DNA of 64,000 nt from Paenibacillus brevis (GCF_018919145.1 NZ_JAHLQJ010000015.1:84447-148446), one strand, 5' to 3'. Counted from the first letter of the stretch, positions 53,708 to 63,698 are shown. Translations and numbers: made by a program. Notes: generated by a model from the letters alone, not told the origin.

Positions 53708-55090
53708 ATGAAAAGAATGTGGATGGCATTTCTGTCTATAGTTATAATCGTATTAATTTCTGTACCGGGGGTCAGGGAAATAGGCTTTTCTCCTGCATCC
53801 GCACAGTCCCGGGCACTGGCTCCCGCTCCAGGCCTGATAGAAGAGGAGAATGCTGCAGCGGAAGCCGCAATTCCTTCGACCTCCTCTGCGCAGCATCATA
53901 TCGTCAAGACCGCTTCAGATTCGACTCTCCCTCCCGCAGCGAAAGCCACCTCCTTGGAGAAGGAATCAGGGCCTCAGGCGATTCTTGCCGCCTCGTCTTC
54001 ACGCCAGGCATCAACGCCCTCTGCCGAGCCCAAAAAAGAGAAGGTTGTCTACCTAACCTTTGATGATGGTCCAAGCAAGCTGACGGATGAGATCCTGGCC
54101 ATCCTGGAAGAGCAGAAGATTAAGGCTACGTTCTTTGTTCTGGGCGAACATGCCCAAAAATCCCCGGAAATAATATATCGTATGGCAGAGGCTGGACATG
54201 TCATCGGCAATCATACCTATAACCATAAATATAGTGAGCTGTATGAAAGCTTCACCGCGTTTTGGAATCAAATCAAACGAACGGAAGAGATACTTAGAGA
54301 AATTACGAGTACCCGGACTTCGCTTGTCAGGGCTCCGGGAGGAACGTATGGACATTTTGATTCCACCTACTTTCAATTAATGGAGCAGGGGGGATATCGG
54401 GTATTCGACTGGAATGTAGACAGCGGCGACTCTAAACGCAAAGGCGTTCCGGCAAGCGAGATCATTGAAAACGTAACCTCAGAGAAGCTGGAGAAGGAAA
54501 TGATCGTCTTGATGCATGACAGTGCCGGACATGAAGAGTCGGTCAAGGCGCTTCCGAAAATTATTGATTTTTACAAGCAGAATGGTTACTCCTTCGAGGT
54601 GTTGTCGCCGGAGCAGAAACCGGTGCAATTCAGCCTGAGCAAGAAAATGACTGACAGAGCCGCACCTGCCGAATCGTGGATCGAGAACCATGTGCTTCCC
54701 AATGCGGCTTTATTCGGGCCAGGCCAGCCTTTGTATGTAGAGGCCGGAGGGGTACAGACCAAGCTGGCGGCGGGAGAATATAAAGTGGATCAAGGACAGT
54801 TGATCGTGCCGCTCCGGACAACGCTTGAACGCCTTGGGGCGGAGGTGAGCTGGAACGCAGGCAGCCGGAATGTAATTGTCGTCTGGGGAGAGCTTCATCT
54901 GACTCTCGATCCGGAGCGTGGAACGGCGCGCCGGGAGGATACCGAAGTCCCGGTGGAGATTGGAACAGACAGGTTCCGGAGTCAAGGCGGCTCCCTGTGG
55001 ATGTCGCTTCGCTCTCTGCTGGAGCTGACGGACCATCCTATTATTTCCGTTACCAATACGGCTGAAGAAAGAAGAGTACAATCGCTATAG
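53708..55090 (+). CDS. Secreted polysaccharide deacetylase with copper-amine-oxidase-N domain
   Basis: An N-terminal signal or anchor (WMAFLSIVIIVLISVPG) and a 90-residue Ala/Ser/Pro linker precede a NodB deacetylase domain (residues 115-300). Asp119/Asp120 lie in YLTFDDGPS, the metal His pair in GNHTYNHKY, and the arginine in RAPGGTYG. Residues 335-455 are a copper-amine-oxidase-N stalk domain (VPLRTTLERLGAEVSWNA). It probably deacetylates peptidoglycan or another wall glycan. ATG 53708 follows GGTGGAGGATG; the in-frame GTG at 53693 lies within that site. Confidence 0.9.
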   Translation: MKRMWMAFLSIVIIVLISVPGVREIGFSPASAQSRALAPAPGLIEEENAAAEAAIPSTSSAQHHIVKTASDSTLPPAAKATSLEKESGPQAILAASSSRQASTPSAEPKKEKVVYLTFDDGPSKLTDEILAILEEQKIKATFFVLGEHAQKSPEIIYRMAEAGHVIGNHTYNHKYSELYESFTAFWNQIKRTEEILREITSTRTSLVRAPGGTYGHFDSTYFQLMEQGGYRVFDWNVDSGDSKRKGVPASEIIENVTSEKLEKEMIVLMHDSAGHEESVKALPKIIDFYKQNGYSFEVLSPEQKPVQFSLSKKMTDRAAPAESWIENHVLPNAALFGPGQPLYVEAGGVQTKLAAGEYKVDQGQLIVPLRTTLERLGAEVSWNAGSRNVIVVWGELHLTLDPERGTARREDTEVPVEIGTDRFRSQGGSLWMSLRSLLELTDHPIISVTNTAEERRVQSL

Positions 55091-55193
55091 AGCAGGAAGA
55101 CTCTTTTCATATAAACCTCTCTCCTGACAGGTCTATGAAGACTAGTTGTTGGTCACACTGGTTAATAGATTTGTCTTGTTGGAGGGATGAGGA

Positions 55194-56156
55194 ATGATTC
55201 AAGATCAGGCCCGTGAGATTCTGGAGCTGTTGGTTCAGCGGGTAGAACGGGTTGTTGTCGGTAAAAAGAAGGAGATCGAGCTGGCGGTCATTGCGATGCT
55301 GTACGGGGGACATATTCTGCTGGAGGATGTGCCGGGAGTAGGCAAGACGCTGCTCGTTAGAACACTCGCTGCTTGCGTGGGAGGCAGTTTTGGAAGAATT
55401 CAGTTTACTTCCGACCTGCAGCCGGCTGATGTCACGGGCGTCACGGTCTATCAGCCGCTGACGGGCAGCCTGGAATTTCGACCGGGTCCGGTTCATGCCC
55501 ATATTGTACTGGCTGACGAGATTAACCGTGCCGCGCCACGGACGCAATCAGCCTTGCTGGAAGCCATGGAGGAGCGGAAGGTAACGGTGGATGGTGTGAC
55601 CAGAGTACTGCCTCAGCCCTTTTTGCTGCTTGCGACGCAAAATCCGCTGGAGTATGAGGGCACTTATCGGCTGCCTGAGGCACAGCTGGACCGTTTTCTG
55701 ATGCGACTCTCGCTCGGTTACCCCAAGCCGGAGCAAGAGATTGAAATGCTAAGTAGAATGCAGAATCCGGGCGTAGAGCCGAAGCCGGTTATTTTACCCG
55801 AGGAGATCAGGCTTATGCAGCGTCAGGTTCGTATGGTGCTGGTGGATGAACGGATCAAGGAATATCTGGTCTCCGTAGCAGATGCCTCGCGGCGGCACCC
55901 GAAGCTTGCGCTCGGGATCAGTCCGCGCGGAACCCTGTGCTGGATGGGGGCTGCCCAGGCGATGGCCTATTATCGGGGGCGAAGCTACGTGATTCCCGAT
56001 GATGTGAAGGAGGTTGCCGAGGCCGTACTTGCACATCGGATTGTTCTGAAGCCGGACGCGGGCTTTGCGGGGATGACCCCGCCCCAGATGGTAGCCGAGC
56101 TGCTGAAGCAGGCGGATGTACCGCTGTTTCACCGCGCTTCCGGAGGTGCCTCATGA
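55194..56156 (+). CDS. MoxR-type AAA ATPase, YeaC-like
   Basis: A 320-residue AAA+ protein with Walker A (DVPGVGKTLLVRTLA), Walker B and sensor parts (VLADEINRAAPRTQSALLEAMEE) and LLATQNPLEYEGTYRLPEAQLDRF, the MoxR signature. MoxR ATPases act as chaperones for a partner with a von Willebrand-like or DUF58 domain. Here the DUF58 gene overlaps it by 4 bp. Gene order downstream equals yeaC-yeaD-yebA-guaA-pbuG of B. subtilis. Confidence 0.93.
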   Translation: MIQDQAREILELLVQRVERVVVGKKKEIELAVIAMLYGGHILLEDVPGVGKTLLVRTLAACVGGSFGRIQFTSDLQPADVTGVTVYQPLTGSLEFRPGPVHAHIVLADEINRAAPRTQSALLEAMEERKVTVDGVTRVLPQPFLLLATQNPLEYEGTYRLPEAQLDRFLMRLSLGYPKPEQEIEMLSRMQNPGVEPKPVILPEEIRLMQRQVRMVLVDERIKEYLVSVADASRRHPKLALGISPRGTLCWMGAAQAMAYYRGRSYVIPDDVKEVAEAVLAHRIVLKPDAGFAGMTPPQMVAELLKQADVPLFHRASGGAS

Positions 56157-57523
56157 GGGAGGGGAGATGGGCTTGGGTGATTGCCGTTGCTGTGCTGGGT
56201 TTATTCACAGCATTGTACATTTATCGGGGGGGTGAGACCCTGTGGTTTCTCCTTGTACTTGCCGGTTTTATTATTCTGCAAGGCTTAGTCTTTTGCTGGC
56301 TTGGTCCGAAGCATGTGCAGGCCTCCCGAAGCTGGAAGCCCTACTATCCGCAAGCCGGAGAACCCTTGGAGATGGAGATCGTGCTTACGATTTCAGGCGG
56401 GATCGTTCCGTTATCCATGCGGGCTCGGGATAGCTGGTCGGTGTCCGGTAGAGAAGCGGGGGCTTCTTCCGTGATCCTGACCGGGGAAGGGGAGATCACT
56501 GGCAAGCTGCGGGGATGGATCGGGCAACAACAGCAATTCTCCTGCACGTATGTGCTTCAGCCCTCAACCCGCGGACATTATAAGGCGGGAGAGCTTGCCG
56601 TGATGTGGAGCGACCCCTTCGGATGGTTCAAACGCAAAAAGCGCGTAGCGGTGAACGGCCAGGACATCCTGGTCATTCATCCTGCGCCATTACCGGTTTC
56701 ATTGGAGAGTGAGGCAAGCCCTCGTGGGGCCTGGGAAAGTCAGCAGGCTATGGGCAGATTTCTGCCGGCTCCGATGGAAGAAGCCGATGGTTTGAGAAAG
56801 TATCTTCCCGGAGATTCGTTCAAGTGGGTGGAGTGGAAGCATTCCGCCAAGCGTGGGGAGCTGCTTACCCGAGTATCCCGTGAGCCGCTGGCGGAGGAGC
56901 ATTATCTGTTGCTGGATACGGATCCGAATTCTTATCGTCTTGAGGAGACTGGGAAGAACGGGAGAAGGGAGGCGGTCCAGGGGTTTGAGACGGCCATATC
57001 TGCGGCATCAGCCATTTTGCATCGGGAGCTAACCCATCCAAGGCGAGAGTTCTCGCTGGAGAACAAGCAGGCTGCATCGACATGGTTTATCTGCGGCAAA
57101 CGGGCTCGCCGGGATCTGGAGGAAGAGCAGCTCCGGGGGGGTGAAGGATTGATAAGCGGCTTGAATAGGCTAGCCGGTCTATCCTTGGATAACGGAGAGA
57201 AAGGTCTCAATGCTGCCTCCATATTACGGTCGCTTCCACGTTCCTCGAAGGGGTATCGGCTTACCCTGATTACAGGAAGATGCACGGAGGAAGTAACCGA
57301 TGCAGTGCTTGTGGAGGCAGCCCGAGGGGGATATTTTGAAGTCCTGCTTGCGTCAGAATTGATTGTGGGTATGGAGGAGACAGCTCGTATCGAGCGGCTT
57401 AGGAATGCGGGGATTCGCGTGATCGTGCTTGCGCCGGGTTTATATCAGAAGCAGCCTTTAATAAAGGCGCTGCCTGCGAATACCCTGTCTTCAAAAGGGG
57501 GTGCCGGACATGTCATTGCTTGA
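56153..57523 (+). CDS. DUF58 membrane protein, YeaD-like
   Basis: Two N-terminal membrane helices (WAWVIAVAVLGLFTALYIY; LWFLLVLAGFIILQGLVF) are followed by a soluble region with the DUF58 signature LPGDSFKWVEWKHSAKRGEL near residue 220. It is 456 residues. The start is in an ATGA overlap with the MoxR gene and its end overlaps the transglutaminase gene by 14 bp, so the three form a unit. It is thought to work with MoxR at the membrane; the exact role is unknown. Confidence 0.92.
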   Translation: MREGRWAWVIAVAVLGLFTALYIYRGGETLWFLLVLAGFIILQGLVFCWLGPKHVQASRSWKPYYPQAGEPLEMEIVLTISGGIVPLSMRARDSWSVSGREAGASSVILTGEGEITGKLRGWIGQQQQFSCTYVLQPSTRGHYKAGELAVMWSDPFGWFKRKKRVAVNGQDILVIHPAPLPVSLESEASPRGAWESQQAMGRFLPAPMEEADGLRKYLPGDSFKWVEWKHSAKRGELLTRVSREPLAEEHYLLLDTDPNSYRLEETGKNGRREAVQGFETAISAASAILHRELTHPRREFSLENKQAASTWFICGKRARRDLEEEQLRGGEGLISGLNRLAGLSLDNGEKGLNAASILRSLPRSSKGYRLTLITGRCTEEVTDAVLVEAARGGYFEVLLASELIVGMEETARIERLRNAGIRVIVLAPGLYQKQPLIKALPANTLSSKGGAGHVIA

Positions 57524-59798
57524 GGCACCCGCAAGCTTCCCGGCCGTTCCTTCTTCAACAGGAACAAGGGAGCTAGTCTTGTCTGGCGAGAGCACAGTGC
57601 AGGGAAAGGCATTGCGGACGCCTGATCCTCTTCGATGGGGGCAGAAAATCCTTTTGTCGGCACTGCTGATGGCTTTGTTCTGTGAGTGGTTGTATCCGGT
57701 CAGACGGCTGATGGAGGAAGAGGCAGGACGTTGGTTTCCCTTGTTCGTCGGCCTGACGGGGCTGTTGCTGATCGCGGGGTGTTTACCTGTATACAAATCT
57801 GTATATGGGCTTCTGACGGTTAGTCTTGTCGGAGGATCGTTCTACTATTTATACGGAAACGGAGCAGGGGCAGCCTGGTTGCAGAAATATGGCGCTTTGC
57901 TCGTAACGGACTTGGAAGAGCTAGTGCGGACAGGCAGGCTGTATGGAGTCAGCGGGGAGTCCAGGACCCTCTTGCTGCTGATTGGCTGGGTGCTGCTGGT
58001 CGCATCGGTTCAAATGTTGGCTCTTGGGCGCCATAGCATCCTGCTTTTCTTCTCTGCTTCTGTACTATATTTGCTTGTGTTGGAGCTGGTTCTTGATACG
58101 AGCTTCCTGCCCGGAATGATTCGCACGATAGTCTGGGGCTTGTTGCTTCAAGGCCTTATTGCCGGCTACCTTCAGCGGCCCGCAGGGATGATCCGAGGCA
58201 AAGGACTGGGAATTGTTGCTGCGATGCTCTGTGTGCTTGCTGCATGGTCAACAGTCCAGCTGTTGCCAGCCCAGCCCGTAAGGGACATCTCCTGGGACAG
58301 AATTGCCCAGACGGTGGAGCGCTGGAGTAAATCCTACAGCGGAATGAACCGGGCGGCATCTACCGACTCAGTATCCGGATACGGGCGGGATGATTCACGG
58401 CTGGGTGCTCCGCTTGAATTGCGGAAGGAGGTTTATTTTACGGCGGTATCATCGGTGAATGCCTATTGGCGTGGGGAGAGCAAGAGCGTCTACACCGGAC
58501 ATGGCTGGACTTCCTTACTGCTTGCCCCAGAGCCGGTTCCTGAGTCATTCGGAGCAGCCGAAGTTGTCCAGCGGATCAGGTTTGTAAAGCCGGTATCTGA
58601 AACCCAACCTATCTTTAGCGCTGGAACTCCCATTGGTGTAACAAGCTTATTCATCGGCAAGCAGCACACGAAGACAGCGGCTGAAGGATTGGAGCTGCGT
58701 TATGATCCGGGTACGACGGCTATGTTTTTTGAACCGTCCTCCTCAGAACAGCAGATGTATGGGTATGAGCTGGTGGCCAGAGTTGCGAGCGTACCGGATG
58801 AAAGACTGGTCCAGGCGAGGGGAGAAGATCCGGAAGAGATTGTTGAGCGAGAGCTGCAACTGCCCGTAACCTTGCCGGATCGGGTAAGAAACTTAGGGGT
58901 TGAATTGACGGCAGGACATCACAACCGATACGAATCGGTGCAGTCGGTGATCCAATATTTGAAGGAGAACTATACTTATAGTCTGGCTTCGGAGGTTCCG
59001 GCCCGGGGGCAGGATTTCACCGATTATTTTCTGTTTGAGCAAAGACAGGGATACTGTGACCACTTCTCAACGGCAATGACGGTGCTGCTCCGCAGCGGAG
59101 GAATTCCGGCCAGATGGGTCAAGGGCTTTGCTCCGGGGACGGCTGATCCTGCAGATTCGCAGCGTTATTCTGTCAGCTATGCCGATGCGCATTCCTGGGT
59201 GGAGGTTTATTTTCCTGAAGAGGGCTGGGTTTCATTTGATCCGACACCGGGGTACGGCATAGGCCAGGCAGTAATCGGTGCAATGGCCGACACGGATAGC
59301 AGCAATTTGGCAAATGTTCAATGGAGTAAGCTGTTGGAGCAATTTCATCAATGGAGCGGAGAAGGGAGAGGTGCGGTTCAAAAGATCCTTGCCCATTTAA
59401 GGGGACACCTGTTTCTATGGAGCGGTGTAGTGTTGGCAGGGGGCTTCCTGCTCTTGACAATTCTGCTGTATGGCCGAAGCGGTTATCGCCATTCCATGTA
59501 TTTGCTGTGGCCCTATTTTTATAGAAGGGCTGACTCCTTTCCGGATCGCACTGAATTGTTAAGTGCTGCGGATCGCGCCTGGAAGGGCTTGTATGTCCGC
59601 TTTGGGGGCAAATGCCAGGGGACCACCGCAAGGGAATATTTGCTGTCGGTCAGTATGGCTCATGCAGAACTTGCACCTCATTTGGAACGTTTCATTGCCA
59701 TGTGGGAAACGCTTTATTATGGAGGCGGAAAATTGGATCGCAGCACAAGCAGGGATTTTCTGGATCTGTGCCGTTATCTGGCATTTGGCAAGTCCTGA
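57510..59798 (+). CDS. Transglutaminase-like membrane protein (TgpA/YebA type)
   Basis: Several membrane helices (about residues 45-260) precede an extracellular transglutaminase core. The triad is Cys516 (GYCDHFSTAMTVLLR), His561 (DAHSWVEVYF) and Asp577 (VSFDPTPG). A last helix near residue 640 and a DUF4129-type cytoplasmic tail follow. It probably cross-links or cleaves surface proteins in concert with the MoxR/DUF58 pair. ATG 57510 is chosen because AAAGGGGG lies 8 bases upstream; an in-frame GTG at 57501 overlaps that site. Confidence 0.92.
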   Translation: MSLLEAPASFPAVPSSTGTRELVLSGESTVQGKALRTPDPLRWGQKILLSALLMALFCEWLYPVRRLMEEEAGRWFPLFVGLTGLLLIAGCLPVYKSVYGLLTVSLVGGSFYYLYGNGAGAAWLQKYGALLVTDLEELVRTGRLYGVSGESRTLLLLIGWVLLVASVQMLALGRHSILLFFSASVLYLLVLELVLDTSFLPGMIRTIVWGLLLQGLIAGYLQRPAGMIRGKGLGIVAAMLCVLAAWSTVQLLPAQPVRDISWDRIAQTVERWSKSYSGMNRAASTDSVSGYGRDDSRLGAPLELRKEVYFTAVSSVNAYWRGESKSVYTGHGWTSLLLAPEPVPESFGAAEVVQRIRFVKPVSETQPIFSAGTPIGVTSLFIGKQHTKTAAEGLELRYDPGTTAMFFEPSSSEQQMYGYELVARVASVPDERLVQARGEDPEEIVERELQLPVTLPDRVRNLGVELTAGHHNRYESVQSVIQYLKENYTYSLASEVPARGQDFTDYFLFEQRQGYCDHFSTAMTVLLRSGGIPARWVKGFAPGTADPADSQRYSVSYADAHSWVEVYFPEEGWVSFDPTPGYGIGQAVIGAMADTDSSNLANVQWSKLLEQFHQWSGEGRGAVQKILAHLRGHLFLWSGVVLAGGFLLLTILLYGRSGYRHSMYLLWPYFYRRADSFPDRTELLSAADRAWKGLYVRFGGKCQGTTAREYLLSVSMAHAELAPHLERFIAMWETLYYGGGKLDRSTSRDFLDLCRYLAFGKS

Positions 59799-59816
59799 GT
59801 TTCCAACCCGATTTCC

Positions 59817-59846
59817 TTGACGACCAGTTTTGTACTTTCGTATAAT
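59817..59846 (+). promoter_or_regulatory. SigmaA-type promoter of guaA
   Basis: TTGACG and TATAAT are separated by 18 bp, 29 bp before the guaA start. The leader is short, with no purine riboswitch in front of this gene. Confidence 0.75.
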
Positions 59847-59875
59847 TAGTCTCATGAATTGAGGGAGGCTCGGAC

Positions 59876-61414
59876 ATGAATAAGCCAAATGAACTGATTG
59901 TCGTGCTGGATTTCGGCGGACAATATAATCAACTGATAGCTAGACGGATTCGCGATTTGGGTGTGTACAGCGAATTGCTTCCGTATAATACACCGGCAGA
60001 GCGGCTCCGGGAGCTTGCTCCGAGAGGGATTGTCTTCTCTGGCGGACCATCAAGCGTGTATGCTGAGGATGCTCCTCATATTGATCCGGCGATTTACGAG
60101 CTTGGTCTGCCGATCTTCGGGATTTGCTACGGGATGCAATTGATGGCACATCAGCTTGGAGGGAAGGTTGAACGTGCGGCCAAGCGTGAGTACGGCAAGG
60201 CTGACGTTGACTTTGCAGAACACTCCGCTTTGACAAGAGGACTCGATGCGAAGCAGACCGTCTGGATGAGCCACGGGGATCATGTCGTTGAGCTGCCTAC
60301 AGGCTTCATTGTTGACGCCTCTACGGATCATGCGCCAATTGCCGGGTTCTCGAATACCGAGAGCCGCATGTATGGCGTGCAATTCCACCCGGAAGTGCGT
60401 CATTCGGTGCATGGCAACGAGATGATCAAGAATTTCATCTATGAAGTCTGCGGTTGTGAAGGCAACTGGAGTATGGAGACCTTCATCGAGGATGCAGTTC
60501 GTGATATCCGGGAAAAAGTAGGCAGCGAAAAAGTCCTCTGCGCGCTTAGCGGTGGGGTAGATTCTTCGGTGGTTGCTATGCTCATTCACAAAGCGATCGG
60601 CGACCAGCTTACTTGTATGTTTATCGATCATGGCCTGCTGCGTAAAGGTGAAGCAGAGAGCGTCATGGAGACCTTTGTCGGCAAGTTCGATATGAAGGTT
60701 ATTAAGATTGATGCCCGCGAACGTTTCCTATCCAAGCTGGCAGGAGTCGATGATCCGGAGCAAAAACGGAAAATTATCGGCAACGAGTTCATTTATGTAT
60801 TTGATGAAGAATCGGCGAAGTTCGATGATTTCAGATTCCTGGCACAAGGCACGCTGTACACGGACATCGTAGAGAGCGGTACAGCAACTGCTCAGACGAT
60901 CAAGTCCCACCACAATGTGGGCGGATTGCCTGAGGACATGAAGTTCTCGCTGATTGAGCCGCTGAATACCTTGTTCAAGGATGAGGTTCGTAAAGTCGGC
61001 GAAGAGCTTGGATTGCCGGGCGAAATCGTCTGGAGACAGCCGTTCCCTGGACCGGGTCTGGCCATTCGTGTTCTTGGGGAAGTCACAGAGGACAAGCTGA
61101 AGATTGTCCGCGACTCCGACTTTATCCTGCGCGATGAGATCGCCAAGGCCGGGCTGGACCGTGAGATTTGGCAATACTTTACGGCACTGCCGAACATGAA
61201 GAGCGTCGGCGTGATGGGCGATGCCCGTACGTATTCCTACACCGTAGGCATCCGCGCCGTAACCTCCATCGACGGCATGACCGCCGACTGGGCCCGTATC
61301 CCTTGGGATGTGCTGGAGAAAATCTCCGTACGTATCGTCAACGAGGTTGAGAACGTGAACCGCGTAGTGTACGACGTAACCTCGAAGCCGCCGGCTACGA
61401 TTGAATGGGAATAG
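59876..61414 (+). CDS. guaA: GMP synthase (glutamine-hydrolysing)
   Basis: The enzyme aminates XMP to GMP. The N-terminal class I glutamine amidotransferase has Cys84 ([10 protein letters not shown]), His171 and Glu173 ([10 protein letters not shown]). The ATP-pyrophosphatase domain follows with the P-loop [11 protein letters not shown] (about residue 225), and the C-terminal dimerisation domain ends PPATIEWE. It is full length at 512 residues. It is followed by its own terminator, then pbuG. Confidence 0.98.
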   Translation: MNKPNELIVVLDFGGQYNQLIARRIRDLGVYSELLPYNTPAERLRELAPRGIVFSGGPSSVYAEDAPHIDPAIYELGLPIFGICYGMQLMAHQLGGKVERAAKREYGKADVDFAEHSALTRGLDAKQTVWMSHGDHVVELPTGFIVDASTDHAPIAGFSNTESRMYGVQFHPEVRHSVHGNEMIKNFIYEVCGCEGNWSMETFIEDAVRDIREKVGSEKVLCALSGGVDSSVVAMLIHKAIGDQLTCMFIDHGLLRKGEAESVMETFVGKFDMKVIKIDARERFLSKLAGVDDPEQKRKIIGNEFIYVFDEESAKFDDFRFLAQGTLYTDIVESGTATAQTIKSHHNVGGLPEDMKFSLIEPLNTLFKDEVRKVGEELGLPGEIVWRQPFPGPGLAIRVLGEVTEDKLKIVRDSDFILRDEIAKAGLDREIWQYFTALPNMKSVGVMGDARTYSYTVGIRAVTSIDGMTADWARIPWDVLEKISVRIVNEVENVNRVVYDVTSKPPATIEWE

Positions 61415-61425
61415 AGTAAACAAAC

Positions 61426-61469
61426 AAAAACGCTCACCTTTGCGAGAATGCAAACGGTGTGCGTTTTTT
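61426..61469 (+). terminator. Terminator of guaA
   Basis: AAAAACGC-t-CACC-TTTGC pairs nearly fully with GCAAA-c-GGTG-t-GCGTTTTTT around a six-base loop. It begins 12 bp after the guaA stop. Confidence 0.9.
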
Positions 61470-61486
61470 GTATTTATACAATTCTA

Positions 61487-61762
61487 TCAATGCTGTTCAT
61501 GTATACCCGAAGTCGGAATCGAGAAGGAGGTCTGTGCTGCTGCTTTACTATTCCGATACTCTAACCATTGGGAAAGAACGATGCCTGCTATGACCAGTAT
61601 GGCTCCAATATATCCCTGAGCAGTGAGACGTTCGCCTATAAAAATATAGGCAATGACAGCGACGAATATTGGCTCTAGGGCGTATATAATGTCTAGCTGC
61701 ACCGATGAAATAAGGCTATAGATAGATTTAAGTGAAATAGAAACAGACAGAATTATGAAAAA
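61487..61762 (-). pseudogene. EamA/DMT-family transporter, C-terminal remnant
   Basis: The minus strand encodes YALEPIFVAVIAYIFIGERL followed by TAQGYIGAILVIAGIVLSQW and a polar tail, the last two helices of an EamA (drug/metabolite) transporter. About 90 codons are open, back to a TAA at 61763-61765; eight of the usual ten helices are missing. A GTG at 61702 exists but has no ribosome-binding site. It is a truncated relic between guaA and the pbuG leader. Confidence 0.75.
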
Positions 61763-61809
61763 TTACGAACATTGTAATGATTATTTTATCGAAACATTCG
61801 TTTTTGTCG

Positions 61810-61839
61810 TTGACAAACCTGCTCCAAAGGGCCTAGAAT
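61810..61839 (+). promoter_or_regulatory. pbuG: Promoter of the riboswitch-pbuG transcript
   Basis: TTGACA and TAGAAT are 18 bp apart, about 65 bp before the aptamer. A small AGTCTG/CAGACT hairpin lies between promoter and aptamer. Confidence 0.7.
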
Positions 61840-61901
61840 GAATCATGTGATAAGTCTGAACGACAGACTTGATCGGAAATTTCGACAAATAACTTAATAT
61901 G

Positions 61902-61973
61902 CTTTTCGTATAATTCCGGGAATAGGCCCGGAAGTCTCTACGAGGTCACCGTAAATGATCTGGCTACGAAAAG
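61902..61973 (+). promoter_or_regulatory. Guanine-class purine riboswitch aptamer
   Basis: P1 is a perfect 9-bp helix (CTTTTCGTA with TACGAAAAG). P2 is TTCCGGG/CCCGGAA, the junction reads GTCTCTAC, and P3 carries the CACCGTAAATG loop. The specificity base before the 3' P1 strand is C (61964, equivalent to C74 of the xpt aptamer), so guanine or hypoxanthine is the ligand and not adenine. The transporter downstream imports these bases. Confidence 0.93.
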
Positions 61974-62061
61974 AAGAAGTGCTGAACAGGGCGATATCAG
62001 GAATTGCGTATACCGATTCTTGGGGGTTATTCCCGTTTCACTTCTTCTGGCTGACACGGTA

Positions 62062-62092
62062 CCCGGGGATAGAATTTAGCCTCGGGCTTTTT
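62062..62092 (+). terminator. Riboswitch-controlled terminator ahead of pbuG
   Basis: CCCGGGG pairs with CCTCGGG (one G-U) around an 11-base loop and is followed by CTTTTTG. Upstream, AGAAGAAGTG right after the aptamer (61972-61981) can pair with CACTTCTTCT (62039-62048). The switch would stop transcription when guanine is bound; which helix is the antiterminator is not certain. Confidence 0.75.
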
Positions 62093-62130
62093 GTCGTTCC
62101 GATTCGAAATTAAGGAGGAGTATTGGAATC

Positions 62131-63534
62131 ATGGATCGTTTTTTTAAGCTGAAACAGAATGGTACGAACGTTCGTACAGAGGTTATGGCCGGTATCACTA
62201 CGTTCATGGCAATGGCTTACATTCTCACAGTCAACCCTAACACGCTTACTGCCTTTGGTCAGATTGAAATGGGCTGGTATTCTGTTTTCCTGGCAACAGC
62301 ACTCTCGGCTGCTATCTTTACGATCGCTATGGGTCTCTTCATTAACTTCCCGGTAGCACTTGCTCCAGGTATGGGTCTGAACGCTTATTTTGCTTCTGTT
62401 GTGCTTTCCTCGGCGGCTACTGATAAACCCTTTACATGGGAAATGGGCTTGACGGCCGTATTTATTTCGGGTCTGATCTTTATCCTGCTGACATTGACGA
62501 AGGTTCGTCAGATGCTTCTGGATGCGATTCCGGATTCCTTGAAACATGCAATTACCGTTGGTATCGGCTTGTTCATCACGATTATCGGGCTGAAGAACAG
62601 CGGACTGATGTCAATCGGCGTGGAAGCAGGACAAGATATTCCTGCACATACATTTACAAGCATGCTCTCGTATGAGACGGTTATTTCCTTGGGAAGCTTC
62701 CAGGATACCACCGTACAATTGACTTTGATTGGCCTCGTCCTGATCGGTATTTTGATGGTACTGAATGTGCGCGGAGCTATTTTGTTCGGGATTTTGGGAA
62801 CGACTGTCGTTGCCATGCTGATGGGCGCGGTTGACTTCAACTCGGTATCGGCTAGTGAGGCGAAATGGATTCCTGACTTCTCGCAAATTAATTTTATGTC
62901 CTTTGACTGGGATGGCGTATTGCATACAGGTATTATTTCGGTGGTTGCCACCTTTACCTTCGTTGAATTGTTCGATACCTTCGGTACTCTCGTCGGAACG
63001 GCTAACCGTGCAGGGATTATGAAGGATCCAGTAGAAGGTAAAAAGCGTGTAGGTAAAGCGATGCTGGTTGATGCGGTTGCAGTTACCGGCGGCGCTATGC
63101 TGGGTACTTCCACAACTACTGCCTATGTTGAAAGTGCGGCCGGAGTTGCAGAAGGCGGACGTACGGGCTTGACAGCCGTAACGACTGGCGTATGCTTCCT
63201 GTTGGCTCTGTTCCTGGCACCTATCGCAGCCTTGATTCCAGGGTCTGCTACCGCTGCTGCTTTGATTATTGTAGGGGTACTGATGATTCAATCCATCAAG
63301 GAAATTGACTTCCAGGACATGGTCGTAGCCATTCCGGCATTTATGACGATCGTAATGATGCCTTTCTCCTATAATATTGCAAACGGGATTTCGATGGGGA
63401 TTATCTTCTATGTAATTCTTGCTACAGTGGCTAATCTTCGCGGCGGCAAAGATACGAAATATGAAGTTCACTGGTTAATGTGGGTGCTCTTCGTACTGGT
63501 TATTCTCCGCTATGTCTTCGTTGGCGGGCATTAA
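62131..63534 (+). CDS. pbuG: Guanine/hypoxanthine permease, AzgA/PbuG family
   Basis: A 467-residue purine-base:proton symporter with about 12 membrane segments. Family landmarks are VMAGITTFMAMAYILTVNP, ALAPGMGLNAYFA, FTFVELFDTFGTLVGTANRAG and LGTSTTTAYVESAAGVAEGGRTG. It takes up guanine and hypoxanthine. Expression is controlled by the guanine riboswitch in its 290-bp leader. The site AAGGAGGAG lies 10 bases before the ATG. It follows guaA, as in B. subtilis. Confidence 0.96.
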   Translation: MDRFFKLKQNGTNVRTEVMAGITTFMAMAYILTVNPNTLTAFGQIEMGWYSVFLATALSAAIFTIAMGLFINFPVALAPGMGLNAYFASVVLSSAATDKPFTWEMGLTAVFISGLIFILLTLTKVRQMLLDAIPDSLKHAITVGIGLFITIIGLKNSGLMSIGVEAGQDIPAHTFTSMLSYETVISLGSFQDTTVQLTLIGLVLIGILMVLNVRGAILFGILGTTVVAMLMGAVDFNSVSASEAKWIPDFSQINFMSFDWDGVLHTGIISVVATFTFVELFDTFGTLVGTANRAGIMKDPVEGKKRVGKAMLVDAVAVTGGAMLGTSTTTAYVESAAGVAEGGRTGLTAVTTGVCFLLALFLAPIAALIPGSATAAALIIVGVLMIQSIKEIDFQDMVVAIPAFMTIVMMPFSYNIANGISMGIIFYVILATVANLRGGKDTKYEVHWLMWVLFVLVILRYVFVGGH

Positions 63535-63575
63535 TAGATTGTCTATAATAGATTAATTACAGCATAATAATTATT

Positions 63576-63612
63576 ACGGCGCATCCGGCATACTATGGAT
63601 GCGTCGTTTTTT
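63576..63612 (+). terminator. Terminator of pbuG
   Basis: ACGgCGCATCC pairs with GGATGCGtCGT around a 10-base loop and is followed by TTTTTT. Confidence 0.85.
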
Positions 63613-63698
63613 ATCGTTATTTAGGAATTCCCCAAAGGGATCCTGGACAATTGTAGGGTGACATAGACCAGAATAACGACAAATCTCGCAGGTTATGG

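Noticed and set aside
59799..59875. A purine riboswitch in front of guaA
   Set aside because: The leader after the promoter is about 25 bases and has no aptamer motif; the only purine aptamer is before pbuG.
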